DNA of 64,000 nucleotides from Flavobacterium psychraerolatum (GTDB lineage: Bacteria > Bacteroidota > Bacteroidia > Flavobacteriales > Flavobacteriaceae), in assembly GCF_025960985.1 (NCBI RefSeq), contig NZ_JAOQMX010000008.1:1-64000 (forward strand). The letters are read 5' to 3'. Both the position numbers and the translations under genes were made by a program. Of the stretch, positions 38,577 through 48,439 are shown in pieces. A model generated the notes under the pieces. It worked only from the letters and a program-made list of their open reading frames with translations. It was not told where the DNA came from and searched no databases. The stretch's first letter is position 1, and every line of letters begins with the position of its first letter.

Positions 38577-39236
38577 ATGCTCAAAAGACAATTCTCTACT
38601 TTTATCTTAGAATCTGGAACTGATGAAGCCGGACGTGGGTGCCTTGCAGGTCCTGTAACTGCAGCAGCAGTTATTTTACCATTGGATTTTGAAAATGAAA
38701 TATTAAACGACAGTAAGCAATTATCCGAAAAAGTACGAGAAAAATTAAAACCTCTTATCGAAGCGAAAGCTGTTACTTTTGCTGTTACTCATTTGTATCC
38801 TAAAGAAATTGATGAAATCAACATCTTGAATTCTTCAATGAAAGCCATGCAAGAATGCATTTTAAAACTCAACCCTTCTCCCGAATATATTATCGTGGAC
38901 GGAAACAGAGCGATCAATGCAAAAATAGGGCAAAAAAGTAAATCAGGAAAAAAACTCACAAAAGAGGAAATAGAAAAATTAAAAGCGATACCGAATCAAA
39001 GCATTATTAAAGGAGATTCAAAATATTTGAGCATTGCAGCAGCTTCTGTATTGGCCAAAACCTACAGAGATGAATATATGAATATAATTCACGAAGAGTT
39101 TCCGATGTACAATTGGAAAAAAAACAAAGGCTATCCTACTAAAGAACATCGTGAAGCCATTAGAAAATATGGACCAACAAAATACCACCGAATGAGCTTC
39201 AGGCTTTTACCAGAGCAATTAAAATTGGACATATAG
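38577..39236 (+). CDS. rnhB: Ribonuclease HII
   Basis: A 219-residue endonuclease that cleaves RNA in RNA-DNA hybrids and single ribonucleotides in DNA. The catalytic DEAGRG motif stands near residue 16 ([18 protein letters not shown]), the third acid is in IIVDGNRAI and the fourth in [15 protein letters not shown]. The [23 protein letters not shown] tail is typical. It is one of few plus-strand genes in this part. Confidence 0.95.
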   Translation: MLKRQFSTFILESGTDEAGRGCLAGPVTAAAVILPLDFENEILNDSKQLSEKVREKLKPLIEAKAVTFAVTHLYPKEIDEINILNSSMKAMQECILKLNPSPEYIIVDGNRAINAKIGQKSKSGKKLTKEEIEKLKAIPNQSIIKGDSKYLSIAAASVLAKTYRDEYMNIIHEEFPMYNWKKNKGYPTKEHREAIRKYGPTKYHRMSFRLLPEQLKLDI

Positions 39237-39331
39237 TTTAACAAACCTATCACTATTATCCCTGACTTTTGAACTATCAATAAACTTATCTTCAAAGAGC
39301 AAGCCTTCTTAGCAATAAATCTAAAATTTGA

Positions 39332-40030
39332 TCAAACAATTTCACACTCAAACAAAGCTTTAAAATGCTTCACAATTTTATTCTTCACTTCTTGTTCGTC
39401 AACTTTATCTATACCCAATTCCACATTTAAGGATGTAACTGCTTTACCTCTTATCCCACAAGGGATGATGTTATCAAAATATCCTAAATCTACATTGACA
39501 TTCAGTGCAAATCCGTGCATAGTTACCCAACGTGAAGCACGTACACCTAAAGCACAAATTTTTCGCGCAAAAGGAGTGCCAACCCCAAGCCATACACCTG
39601 TTTCTCCTTCACTTCTACCGCATTCCAAACCATATTCTTGGAGCGTTAAGATAATGGACTCTTCAAGAAAACGTAGGTATTTGTGAATATCTGTAAAGAA
39701 ATTATCTAAATCAATAATGGGATATCCTACAATTTGACCAGGACCATGATAGGTAATGTCTCCACCACGATTAATTTTATAAAAAGTAGCTCCTTTAGCT
39801 TCCAATTGTTTTTCTGACAGCAATAGATTACCCAAATCACCACTTTTCCCTAAGGTATATACATGTGGATGTTCCACCAATAATAAATAATTAGGTGTTA
39901 TTATAGCGGTTTCTTCTCTTCTATTTTTAATTTTTAAATCCACAACGGCTTTAAACAATTCTTCTTGGTATTCCCAAGCAGCTTTGTAATCAAGGCAACC
40001 TAAATCTTGGAGTTGGACGTATTTGTTCAT
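39332..40030 (-). CDS. lipB: Octanoyl-[acyl-carrier-protein]:protein N-octanoyltransferase
   Basis: LipB of 232 residues transfers octanoyl groups from ACP to lipoyl domains, the first step of lipoic acid synthesis. Motifs RGGDITYHGPGQIVGYPI, WVTMHGFALNVN and the catalytic Cys/Lys in IIPCGIRGKAVTSL are intact. The ATG at 40030 starts one base after the stop codon of the preceding lipoprotein gene (TAA-A-ATG), so translation is probably coupled. A TTG lies three codons upstream. Confidence 0.94.
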   Translation of the reverse strand: MNKYVQLQDLGCLDYKAAWEYQEELFKAVVDLKIKNRREETAIITPNYLLLVEHPHVYTLGKSGDLGNLLLSEKQLEAKGATFYKINRGGDITYHGPGQIVGYPIIDLDNFFTDIHKYLRFLEESIILTLQEYGLECGRSEGETGVWLGVGTPFARKICALGVRASRWVTMHGFALNVNVDLGYFDNIIPCGIRGKAVTSLNVELGIDKVDEQEVKNKIVKHFKALFECEIV

Positions 40031-40031
40031 T

Positions 40032-40790
40032 TTATTCAAAGACTACATTAAGATTAAGCTTCTCTGGATTATCCATATATTCTGAAAATGGATAACGCAC
40101 CGTTATGGTTTGTCTATCCCCACTAAAAAGTGCTTCAGGATTTGAAGTTGATTTTACTGGTTTTGGAAAATGGTATTTTAATGTATAAGTTGAAGACGCA
40201 AACAACATTTTGGACATACCCGTTGAATCTGCCACAACTTGTTTCTCTTTGATTAACTCGACATTTCGGCTAAAAGTTTTCCCATCATATGAGAAACTCA
40301 ATTTTGAATTATTATCTCCAAACCCTCCACCAAAAGGACTTTTACTAGATTGGCTCGTTTTTGATTTTTTTAAGTCTTGCAACACGGTAAAACCTTCCAT
40401 TAAATTTTGCAGTTCGGTAATCTTCTCAAAAGGAGAATTCATAGCAATTAAAAATTCTTTTTTATTAGGATCCATTTTCATGTGCATCACCGTATTCTCC
40501 AAGCCTTTTAGTGCGGCCTGCTTTTCTGGACTTAATAGTGCAATACTATCCTTTTTATTTTCGAAAATAGTCTTAAAACTTATCACAGAATCCAATACCT
40601 TATTATCTCCTTTGAGTCCAATTTTATCTCCAATTTTATCCCCACCCATGGCTAGCAAGCCAGAGGCATCAACTTCTACAGCATATTTACCTGAACCATC
40701 ATCTTGTATATCAATACTTTCTGTAAAATTACAAGAAACTAAAAATAGAATAAAAAAAAGTAGAGTTGTCTTTTGAAAAAATTGTTTCAT
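40032..40790 (-). CDS. Lipoprotein of unknown function
   Basis: A 252-residue predicted lipoprotein: a signal peptide with lipobox LVSC at residue 20 followed by NFTESIDIQDDGSGKYAVEVDASG. The mature part is mixed alpha/beta with Lys-rich stretches and a Gly/Ser/Phe-rich insert (SKSPFGGGFGDNNS). I do not recognise a named domain, though the opening resembles proteins of uncharacterised Bacteroidota lipoprotein families next to lipB. Tight spacing to lipB suggests an operon. Confidence 0.75.
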   Translation of the reverse strand: MKQFFQKTTLLFFILFLVSCNFTESIDIQDDGSGKYAVEVDASGLLAMGGDKIGDKIGLKGDNKVLDSVISFKTIFENKKDSIALLSPEKQAALKGLENTVMHMKMDPNKKEFLIAMNSPFEKITELQNLMEGFTVLQDLKKSKTSQSSKSPFGGGFGDNNSKLSFSYDGKTFSRNVELIKEKQVVADSTGMSKMLFASSTYTLKYHFPKPVKSTSNPEALFSGDRQTITVRYPFSEYMDNPEKLNLNVVFE

Positions 40791-41242
40791 CTGAAGTTTT
40801 TTTTCAAAGATACAAACTTTGAATAACTATGCATATTGATATTTAATTTTAAGAGTTTTCATTTTTCACTGATTGACACCGTTTTAAATTAAACTAAAAA
40901 AAAATCAAGATTTACTTAGCTTTTTTCATTTCAATAATATTTCAAAATACTCTATAATTAGTAAAATATCACGCTTATAACTTTCGGTTTTTGTATGGTC
41001 CAGGTTCTCAAAAACCAATTGTATAGTTTCCAAATTTGTTCCACGCTACTACCAGAATATATTTATTATTTTATTTTCAATTCCCATTATGATTTAAACA
41101 GCTATTTAATCTAATAATATAATGAATTAGAATTTTAAAACTTTCTTTAAGCTTCGTTTCAAATCCTATTTAGATGAACTATATCATTACAAAAAAAACA
41201 TCAAAAATTAGAAGTCACCTTTTAACTGCAACAAATTTAAAA
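40791..41242. other. Gene-free region with possible coding relic
   Basis: These 452 bp hold no intact gene. On the minus strand a start-less open stretch (40926-41045) encodes LETIQLVFENLDHTKTESYK followed by RDILLIIEYFEILLK and a stop, which looks more protein-like than the surroundings. It may be the tail of a decayed gene, or chance. Confidence 0.3.
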
Positions 41243-42262
41243 TCACATCTGCAAATTCTCTTTAACGATGATTTCAAGTGGCATGTACTGCGTTTCCAAT
41301 ACGAATTCTTGAAGTACTAATTGCTTATACAAAGAAGCTATAGCGGTAAAACCTTGTATTTCCGGTTTTTGATTAATTAAAAATTCAATCATTCCTTTTT
41401 TTAAATATTCTTTATTCAAATCTAAAAGATCGTAGCCGATGATTCTAATGCCAATGATGTTGTTTTTTTCTAAAAAATTAGCTACTAAATAAGCTCTAGA
41501 ATTGGGTACAAAAACACTTTGTATAGTAGCAAACATATCAATGGTCAGTAATTCTTCGCCAGAATCTTTGATAGTAACTTCTTTAAACTTAAAATGATTT
41601 AAATTATTATTATTTTCAAAAAAAGAATAAAATCCTGCAATACGTTGCAAATAAACAGAGGTAGCTTCAATCTCACGAGTAATTTTAACAATTAAAACTT
41701 GATGTTCTTCCTTGACTACCAAACTGATTAATTTACCAGCGAGTACGCCACTTTTGAAAGCATCCTGACCAATATAAGTATGCTGAACTTTCGTTTCAAT
41801 ATTAGAATCAACCATGACAATAGGTACATTTTTAAGTTCACATTTATTCAAAAAATCGATCGATTCTTTATGAAAAGTTGGTGTGAATAAAATTCCATCA
41901 TAAGTAGACTTTAATACCTCTTTTGCTTTTTCTTTAAAAGAAATAGAATCAAAATCATATAAATGATATTCTAAAATCACTCCAAAATTACGATACTCCT
42001 CTTCTGCTTTTTCAATACCCTGAACTTGAGCTCTCCAATATTCTATTGTATCATATTTGGGTAGAAAAACAGCAAAAACAAACCTTTTATTGAAGGCCAA
42101 ATTACTAGCAAAAACATTTCGTTTATAATCATGCTCTTTAATAATAGCATTCACCTTATCAATATTTTCTTGTGCCACTTGCCCACGTTTGTGAATAATT
42201 CTATCTACTGTTCCTGTAGAAACGTTGGCAAGTCTTGCAATCTCTTTAATTGTTATAATAAT
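41243..42262 (-). CDS. LacI-type transcriptional regulator without a canonical start codon
   Basis: LacI-family regulator. The periplasmic-binding-like effector domain (from about RFVFAVFLPKYDTIEYWR) is preceded in the same frame by a complete helix-turn-helix, ITIKEIARLANVSTGTVDR with IIHKRGQVAQENI. No ATG, GTG or TTG lies between the upstream in-frame stop (42272-42274) and the HTH; the only options are Arg, Ala, Lys and then ATT (42262 or 42259) or ATA. The first canonical start, GTG at 42178, would delete most of the HTH. So translation uses a rare ATT codon, or the start was lost by mutation. The divergent neighbour is a YhcH-family gene, its likely target. Confidence 0.65.
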   Translation of the reverse strand: MIITIKEIARLANVSTGTVDRIIHKRGQVAQENIDKVNAIIKEHDYKRNVFASNLAFNKRFVFAVFLPKYDTIEYWRAQVQGIEKAEEEYRNFGVILEYHLYDFDSISFKEKAKEVLKSTYDGILFTPTFHKESIDFLNKCELKNVPIVMVDSNIETKVQHTYIGQDAFKSGVLAGKLISLVVKEEHQVLIVKITREIEATSVYLQRIAGFYSFFENNNNLNHFKFKEVTIKDSGEELLTIDMFATIQSVFVPNSRAYLVANFLEKNNIIGIRIIGYDLLDLNKEYLKKGMIEFLINQKPEIQGFTAIASLYKQLVLQEFVLETQYMPLEIIVKENLQM

Positions 42263-42463
42263 CTTAGCTCTTTAAATTATTGTTTTTTTGCGTCTAAATT
42301 CATTTCTGTTATCAAATTTAGTAATTCAAACTGAGTTATTATCTATAAATTAGCAATTGCATGTTCGAATACATTTGAAATATTATTTTTTAATTTAAAA
42401 TTCATAACTATATTCGTTAAATTCAAAAAAACTTATCTTTAAATAAATTCAAAAAAAAATATT

Positions 42464-42916
42464 ATGATAATAGATTCATTAACAAATGCTGATAAATATT
42501 TCCAATTAAACCCTAATTTCAAAACTGCTTTTGATTTTATCGCACAAAACAATGTTGCAAACCTGCCCGATGGAATTACACAAATATCAGAAAGCTTGCG
42601 TGTTATCATAAATACTGCCCAAGCAAATAATAATACCGAAGAAGCTTTACAGTTCTTTGAATGCCACGATAAACATATAGACATTCAAGTTTGTATTAAT
42701 GGGCCGGAAACTTATGCTTGGAAACCTAGAGAAAAATGTACACATCCAAACGGTGATTATAGTTCAGAAAAAGATGTACGTTTTTGGAAAGACAGTCCCG
42801 ATACTTTTTTTGAATTAAAAAATAATCAATTCACCATCCTTTACCCTGAAGATTGCCATGCTTCAATGATGGGAAAGGGAGAAGTCAAAAAGTTAATTTT
42901 CAAAGTTCTTATTTAA
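42464..42916 (+). CDS. YhcH/YjgK/YiaL family protein
   Basis: A 150-residue cupin-fold protein of the DUF386 family, which includes the EbgC subunit of evolved beta-galactosidase and the sialic-acid anomerase NanQ/YhcH. The blocks FFECHDKHIDIQVCINGPE, WKDSPDTFFEL and FTILYPEDCHASMM with clustered His, Glu and Asp residues form the metal-binding pocket of the family. It lies next to and opposite the LacI-type regulator and near the galactose genes, which supports a sugar role, perhaps anomer exchange. The actual substrate is unknown. Confidence 0.85.
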   Translation: MIIDSLTNADKYFQLNPNFKTAFDFIAQNNVANLPDGITQISESLRVIINTAQANNNTEEALQFFECHDKHIDIQVCINGPETYAWKPREKCTHPNGDYSSEKDVRFWKDSPDTFFELKNNQFTILYPEDCHASMMGKGEVKKLIFKVLI

Positions 42917-43080
42917 ATACAAGACGATTATTACTATTGCAAGTTATCCATTCAAATAATTAAAATACTTTCAAAGCAACTATCACTTATTAATACCTAG
43001 TACTATTTCTTTTTTAGGGTACTTAAAAAAGATCATTTATAGATAAATCGTTATTTAGATTACATAATAAAATCATCCAA

Positions 43081-43118
43081 AAAAAAGGTCTCCTTGAAAT
43101 ATTCAAGGAGACCTTTTT
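43081..43118 (-). terminator. Terminator after SGLT-type symporter
   Basis: Perfect stem AAAAAAGGTCTCCTTGAA / TTCAAGGAGACCTTTTTT with a short loop, just beyond the symporter stop. It is symmetric and may act on both strands. Confidence 0.92.
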
Positions 43119-43136
43119 TATGAAAAATTATTTCTA

Positions 43137-44789
43137 TTATTTCCAGAAGAATGCATACGCTGCCGCTATTAATATCAGTATAACAAAGGAACCAATATTG
43201 AATAGTGGACTTGTTTTGAAAAACTCTTTACTAATAGGAATTCCTTTTGAATCATTTTGACCTTTATTTTGAATCAAACTTAAGACAATAATCACCAACA
43301 TTGTTAACAATGTAGTGTATCCCATTTGATCCATCCATGGCAAAGTAGGGAACATACCTCCTTCGATCCATCCTTTTGGACCGATTTTAAAGAACAACGC
43401 AATTGGAATAGAAACTAAAGCTCCCCAAATTGCAGCCTTATTAGTTGTTTTTTTCCAAAACAAACCGAGTAAAAATACCCCTAAAATACCTGGACTTACA
43501 ATCCCTGTATATTCTTGAATAAATTGGAATGCTTGATCAATTCCTCCTAAAAGTGGAGCTGTTATTGCAGCAATAACCAATGCAACTGCACCAGAAAGAC
43601 GTCCTACATTTACAGTAACTTTGTCACTAGCAGTTGGGTTGATATATTGTTTGTATATATCCATTGTAAAGATTGTTGACGTAGAGTTCAACATTGAAGC
43701 CAAAGAGGATACAATTGCAGCAGCAAGAGCAGCAAAAGCTAATCCTTTTAATCCAGAAGGCAAGAAATGTAACAACCAAGGATATGCTCTATCTGCACTA
43801 CCAATACCTGGTAAGTTTTCTAAAGCAGAAGCACCTAATCTCTCCATAATTGCGGGATCATTTACCATTACATAGGCAGCAATTCCAGGGATTACAACGA
43901 TAAACGGAATTAGTAATTTTAAAAATGCAGCTAATAAAATTCCTTTTTGAGCTTCACGCAAAGACTTTGCAGCCAAAGTTCTTTGAATAATATATTGGTT
44001 AAAACCCCAATAGTAGATATTTGCAACCCAAAGACCTCCTACTAAAACTCCAATACCTGGTAAGTTCATGTATTCTGGATTTGACTCATCCAAAATCATC
44101 ACAAAACGATCTGGTGCAGCGTGATAAACAGTTTTCATTCCTTCCCACATACCAGCACCATCAGAAACAGTATTTAATGCTAAATATGTTGTCACTATTC
44201 CACCTAAAACTAGGAAAACAACTTGAATAACATCCGTCCAAGCAACTGCTGATAAACCACCATACAAAGAGTAAGCTGCAGAAAAAAGTGCTAAACCAAC
44301 AATGGCATACATCATATCTACACCCAAAATAGTTTGAATGGCTAAACCACCTAAATATAAGACTGTAGTAAGATTAACAAATACGTATAAAGCAATCCAA
44401 AAAACAGCTAAAATAGTTTTAAGATTGGTAGAGAAACGTTGTTCAACAAATTCAGGAATCGTATAAATTCCTTTTTCGATAAAAATCGGCAAGAAATACT
44501 TACCCACAATAATTAAAGTAAAAGCAGCCATCCATTCATAAGAGGCAATTGCTAATCCTAAAGCAAAACCAGAACCTGACATTCCAATAAATTGTTCTGC
44601 AGAAATATTTGCTGCGATCAAAGACGAACCGATTGCCCACCATGGTAATGATTTACTCGCCAAAAAGTAATCTTCTGCATTTTTTTGTTCTCCATCTTTA
44701 TCTCGAGATACCCATAGACCAACGCCTAAGATTAAAACAGCATAAGCTGTAAAGACTGCGTAATCAATAAATCCGAATCCTGTCTCCAT
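43137..44789 (-). CDS. Sodium/sugar symporter, SGLT type
   Basis: Sodium:solute symporter of 550 residues with about 13-14 membrane segments. The N-terminal region (FIDYAVFTAYAVLILGVGLW) and the block ISAEQFIGMSGSGFALGLAI with YEWMAAFTLIIVGKYFLP resemble the Vibrio sodium/galactose transporter vSGLT, and AWTDVIQVVFLV is the SSF signature. It lies downstream of galE, galT, galK and galM on the same strand, which makes galactose the most likely substrate. The 259-bp gap to galE, AT-rich with the directly repeated ATTGAACTAAA, may hold a separate promoter. Confidence 0.87.
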   Translation of the reverse strand: METGFGFIDYAVFTAYAVLILGVGLWVSRDKDGEQKNAEDYFLASKSLPWWAIGSSLIAANISAEQFIGMSGSGFALGLAIASYEWMAAFTLIIVGKYFLPIFIEKGIYTIPEFVEQRFSTNLKTILAVFWIALYVFVNLTTVLYLGGLAIQTILGVDMMYAIVGLALFSAAYSLYGGLSAVAWTDVIQVVFLVLGGIVTTYLALNTVSDGAGMWEGMKTVYHAAPDRFVMILDESNPEYMNLPGIGVLVGGLWVANIYYWGFNQYIIQRTLAAKSLREAQKGILLAAFLKLLIPFIVVIPGIAAYVMVNDPAIMERLGASALENLPGIGSADRAYPWLLHFLPSGLKGLAFAALAAAIVSSLASMLNSTSTIFTMDIYKQYINPTASDKVTVNVGRLSGAVALVIAAITAPLLGGIDQAFQFIQEYTGIVSPGILGVFLLGLFWKKTTNKAAIWGALVSIPIALFFKIGPKGWIEGGMFPTLPWMDQMGYTTLLTMLVIIVLSLIQNKGQNDSKGIPISKEFFKTSPLFNIGSFVILILIAAAYAFFWK

Positions 44790-45048
44790 AATTTTTTTTG
44801 GTTTTTAGTTTTTAGTTCAATTTTATTTAGTTCAATTTTTAGTTTTATACGTAACATTTTACCTCGACATACTATTTTACAGTGCTTAAAAAATCACCCT
44901 TTCACAGTATTAATTGTTTATGAATTTTTAAACAAAAAGACATATATCAAAACATGATACAGAGAGTAATAACACAAAAAACTTTTTGTTCTATATGAGG
45001 ATTTTTTTTATTTTATGAAGATTCAAATACTATAATTTGAATGAAAAA

Positions 45049-46068
45049 TTATTTATTACTTCTAATTTTAGTTTCCCATTTCCAAGCACTGTCAATTGCT
45101 TCGTCAAGTGTAGATTTGGTTTTCCAACCTAACACATTATTTGCTTTATCCGTACTGGCATATGCCATCGTCACATCACCTTCACGTCTATCAACAATTT
45201 TATAAGGAAAAGGTTTTCCGCTTGTTTTTTCAAAACTCTTAATTACCTCAAGAACAGAACTTCCAACACCTGAACCTAAGTTAAAAATCTCTATCTTATC
45301 TGCATTTTTCTTATTCAAAAGACGTTGCAATGCTACCACATGAGCTTTTGCTAAATCTACAACATGAATGTAATCACGAATACAAGTTCCATCAGGAGTA
45401 GGGTAATCGTCACCATAAACCATTAATTCTTTACGCAAACCAATTCCTGTTTGAGTTATAAAAGGCACTAAGTTTTGAGGAACACCAATTGGTAATTCTC
45501 CAATTTCTCCAGAAGGATGCGCTCCAATTGGATTAAAATAACGCAACAAAATAGCACTAATCCCACTTACTTTAGAAACATCCGTTATTACTTCCTCTCC
45601 TATTTGCTTTGTATTTCCATAAGGAGACATTGCAGGCTTGATAGCAGCATTTTCATCAATTGGCATTACATCGGCCTGACCATAAACAGTACAAGATGAA
45701 CTAAAAATAAAATTAGCCTCGTCCTTTTTCTGTAATTCTTGTAATAAATAAATTAGTGACGCAATGTTATTCTCATAATACAATAATGGATCAGTTACAC
45801 TCTCACCTACAGCTTTTGATGCTGCAAAGTGAATCACACCTTCAATATCGGTATACTTTTCAAAAAAACTTTGAACAGAAGTTTTTTCTCTTAAATCTAA
45901 TTTTTCAAAAATAGGTGTTTTTCCTGTAATTGCTACAATCCCTTTCATAACATCCTCCGATGAATTTGATAGGTTATCTATAATAACTACCTCATAGCCT
46001 TCATTTTGCAATTCAACTACTGTATGAGACCCAATGAACCCTAAACCACCTGTTACTAATATTTTCAT
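45049..46068 (-). CDS. galE: UDP-glucose 4-epimerase
   Basis: NAD-dependent short-chain epimerase of about 339 residues. The Rossmann motif GGLGFIGSHT lies at the N-terminus; the catalytic Ser (SSSCTVYG) and Tyr-x-x-x-Lys (SPYGNTK) are intact; IHVVDLAKAHV is typical. It interconverts UDP-galactose and UDP-glucose in the Leloir pathway. The start at MKILVTGGLGF is preferred over an open extension of 17 codons. It follows galT by 89 bp. Confidence 0.95.
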   Translation of the reverse strand: MKILVTGGLGFIGSHTVVELQNEGYEVVIIDNLSNSSEDVMKGIVAITGKTPIFEKLDLREKTSVQSFFEKYTDIEGVIHFAASKAVGESVTDPLLYYENNIASLIYLLQELQKKDEANFIFSSSCTVYGQADVMPIDENAAIKPAMSPYGNTKQIGEEVITDVSKVSGISAILLRYFNPIGAHPSGEIGELPIGVPQNLVPFITQTGIGLRKELMVYGDDYPTPDGTCIRDYIHVVDLAKAHVVALQRLLNKKNADKIEIFNLGSGVGSSVLEVIKSFEKTSGKPFPYKIVDRREGDVTMAYASTDKANNVLGWKTKSTLDEAIDSAWKWETKIRSNK

Positions 46069-46157
46069 ATTTTGTTCTTTATTTATTTTTACTGTCGTAT
46101 ATAATTCATTTATCGTCATTCCAAATAAATTGCAATGACGACAAACTTACTACATGA

Positions 46158-47207
46158 TTATTTAATTTTATAATGAACTTCTGATAAGTCTCTAAGCATC
46201 TGAGCACTTTTTTCTGCTGTAATATCTCTCTGAGACTCTCCCATCATTTCATACCCTACCATGAATTTTTTAACTGAAGCTGAACGCAACAAAGGTGGAT
46301 AAAAATGCATGTGAAATTGCCATTCTGGGTGGTCTTTACCATCTGTTGGAGCTTGGTGAATACCTGATGAATATGGAAATGAAGTTTCAAAGAGGTTATC
46401 ATACCTCACTGTTAAACTTTTCAAAATCATAGCATAAGCAGCAACTTCATCAGCTGTAAAATCGCTAATCTTAGTCACATGACGTTTACTGATAATCATT
46501 GTCTCAAAAGGCCAAACTGCCCAAAAAGGAACAAGAGCTGCAAAATGTTCGTTTTCTACAACAATACGTTCACCCAATAATAATTCTTTTTGCAAATAAT
46601 CAACTAACAGGTTACTACCGTGTTTCTTGTAGTAATCTAGAAGGTTGTTTTGAGTTTTCTCTACTTGAGTTGGCAAAGAAGATTGCGCCCAAATTTGACC
46701 GTGAGGATGTGGATTACTACATCCCATTACGCTCCCTTTATTCTCAAAAATCTGTACGTGGTTAATGTAGTCAATTGCACCAAGTTCTGTATACTCTCTC
46801 TGCCAAGTTTTAATTACGTCTTCAATCGTGGCTAAATCCATTTCTGGTAAAGTCAAATTGTGCTTTGGCGAGAAACAAACTACCTTTGAAATTCCTTTTT
46901 CCGGCTTTGCTTTAAAGAAAGTATCACTCCCATTATCCTCAAAATGAAGTTCTTCTTGTTTTAAAGCAGCAAAATCATTTTCAAATACAAAAGCACTTTT
47001 ATAGTCATCATTTGAAACACCATTTGCTCTTACATTTCCTGGACATAAGTAACATTCTGGATCATATTCTGGTCTTTCATCATTGGCAATTGCTTCTTTT
47101 TGTCCTTGCCATGGTCTTTTTGCTCTGTGTGGTGAAACTAAAACCCATTCGTTAATTAACGGATTGTATCTTCTGTGCGGATCTTCGTTGATATCAAAAT
47201 CTCTCAT
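46158..47207 (-). CDS. galT: Galactose-1-phosphate uridylyltransferase
   Basis: A 349-residue HIT-superfamily enzyme that swaps UMP between UDP-glucose and galactose-1-phosphate. The active-site His-x-His is in CSNPHPHGQIWAQ, zinc ligands include the two Cys of CYLCPGN, and the C-terminal half contains PEWQFHMHFYPPLLR. It lies 6 bp after galK and is surely co-transcribed with it. Confidence 0.96.
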   Translation of the reverse strand: MRDFDINEDPHRRYNPLINEWVLVSPHRAKRPWQGQKEAIANDERPEYDPECYLCPGNVRANGVSNDDYKSAFVFENDFAALKQEELHFEDNGSDTFFKAKPEKGISKVVCFSPKHNLTLPEMDLATIEDVIKTWQREYTELGAIDYINHVQIFENKGSVMGCSNPHPHGQIWAQSSLPTQVEKTQNNLLDYYKKHGSNLLVDYLQKELLLGERIVVENEHFAALVPFWAVWPFETMIISKRHVTKISDFTADEVAAYAMILKSLTVRYDNLFETSFPYSSGIHQAPTDGKDHPEWQFHMHFYPPLLRSASVKKFMVGYEMMGESQRDITAEKSAQMLRDLSEVHYKIK

Positions 47208-47213
47208 TTTCTT

Positions 47214-48380
47214 TTAGTTTTTATAAAGTGATGTACCGTTTGATACTTTTACGTCATGTATTTTTAATTCAATTCCAAATTTATCTAAATATAACTTAGA
47301 AAATTTCGCTTTTACCGCTTCTTCGCTTCCCTTTTTAACTAATGTAATAGTGCAACCTCCAAAGCCTCCACCCATTAATCTGGACCCAATTACAGTTTCT
47401 TCTGCTTTTGCTAGTCCTACCAAATAGTCTAACTCGGAACAACTTACTTCGTAATTTACAGATAGGCCATCATGCGTTTCAAACATTAATTTCCCTAAAG
47501 TCAAAATATCTCCACCATCCAAAGCTTCACAAGCTTGCATAACTCTTTTGATTTCTTTTACAACATATAAACATCTTCTATATACATTGTCTGTCATTTT
47601 AGATTGTAGGCTTGTTACATGATTCACATCGCAATCTCTAAAACTTGTAATCTCTGGATAATTTGCTTTTATAATATCCAAACCTTCACCACATTCTATA
47701 CGACGTGTATTATATTCAGATGTAAACAAGGAATGTTTTACATTACTATCAAATAAGATCAAAGAATAATCAACAAAATTCGCATCATGATAAGTATAGT
47801 CTAAAGTTTTACAGTCAATTTTTATTACTTTATTTTCTACTCCCATTACACTAGAGAATTGATCCATGATCCCACAATTGATTCCTACCCAATGTTCAGC
47901 GCTTTGTCCCATCAATGCAATATCAATTGGTTTAATCCCTAAATTAAATAGTTCATTGATTCCGTATAGAAAACCACATTCTAAAGCTGCAGAAGAAGAC
48001 AAACCAGAACCTGAAGGAATGTTACTGCTAAAAGTACAGTTGAAACCTTCAAGAGAGAATCCTTTTAGATGTAATTGATTCAAAACACCACGAAGGTAAT
48101 TTGTCCAAACACTATCTGTAAGTTCTTGTTTTGATGTTACATCAATTTCAAAACTTTCCCCTAGGTCAATAGCGTGAATATTAGCAATTTTTGTATTATT
48201 TTTTTCGAAAGCAAAACAAATTATTTTATCAATTGCTGCTGGCAAAACATATCCATCATTGTAATCAATATGCTCTCCAATAATATTAATTCTTCCAGGT
48301 GAAAGAACTATTGTTCCAGCGGCAGCATTAAATGTTTTTTGATAAAATGCTTTAGTGTCTTTAATTAAAATCTCATTCAT
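47214..48380 (-). CDS. galK: Galactokinase
   Basis: GHMP-family kinase of about 388 residues. Motif 1, SPGRINIIGEHIDYNDGYVLP, recognises the sugar; motif 2, IPSGSGLSSSAALE, is the phosphate loop; motif 3 is MGGGFGGCTI near the C-terminus. It phosphorylates galactose at C1. Two near ATG codons exist (48386 and 48380); the second matches homologues better. It lies between galM (upstream) and galT. Confidence 0.95.
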   Translation of the reverse strand: MNEILIKDTKAFYQKTFNAAAGTIVLSPGRINIIGEHIDYNDGYVLPAAIDKIICFAFEKNNTKIANIHAIDLGESFEIDVTSKQELTDSVWTNYLRGVLNQLHLKGFSLEGFNCTFSSNIPSGSGLSSSAALECGFLYGINELFNLGIKPIDIALMGQSAEHWVGINCGIMDQFSSVMGVENKVIKIDCKTLDYTYHDANFVDYSLILFDSNVKHSLFTSEYNTRRIECGEGLDIIKANYPEITSFRDCDVNHVTSLQSKMTDNVYRRCLYVVKEIKRVMQACEALDGGDILTLGKLMFETHDGLSVNYEVSCSELDYLVGLAKAEETVIGSRLMGGGFGGCTITLVKKGSEEAVKAKFSKLYLDKFGIELKIHDVKVSNGTSLYKN

Positions 48381-48439
48381 TATCATCCTATTTGAAGTTA
48401 GTTAAAATTTTACATTCTGTTTTTATAAAACTACAAAAA

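Noticed and set aside
40210-40776. Long plus-strand frame of 188 codons opposite the lipoprotein gene
   Set aside because: It is the shadow of a gene with signal peptide, lipobox and operon context; its own product has no family features.
42279-42303. ATG at 42303 as start of the LacI-type gene, with ribosomal frameshift
   Set aside because: That frame stops after eight codons and the LacI frame has its own stop at 42272-42274, so a single shift at the A-run could not join them.
42464-42916. Sialic acid (NanQ) function for the YhcH-family gene
   Set aside because: No other sialic acid genes (nanA, nanE, nanT) are visible; the family is too broad for this call.
44790-45048. Tandem repeat array upstream of the symporter
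   Set aside because: The directly repeated ATTGAACTAAA is only two copies in a simple A/T-rich stretch, not an array.
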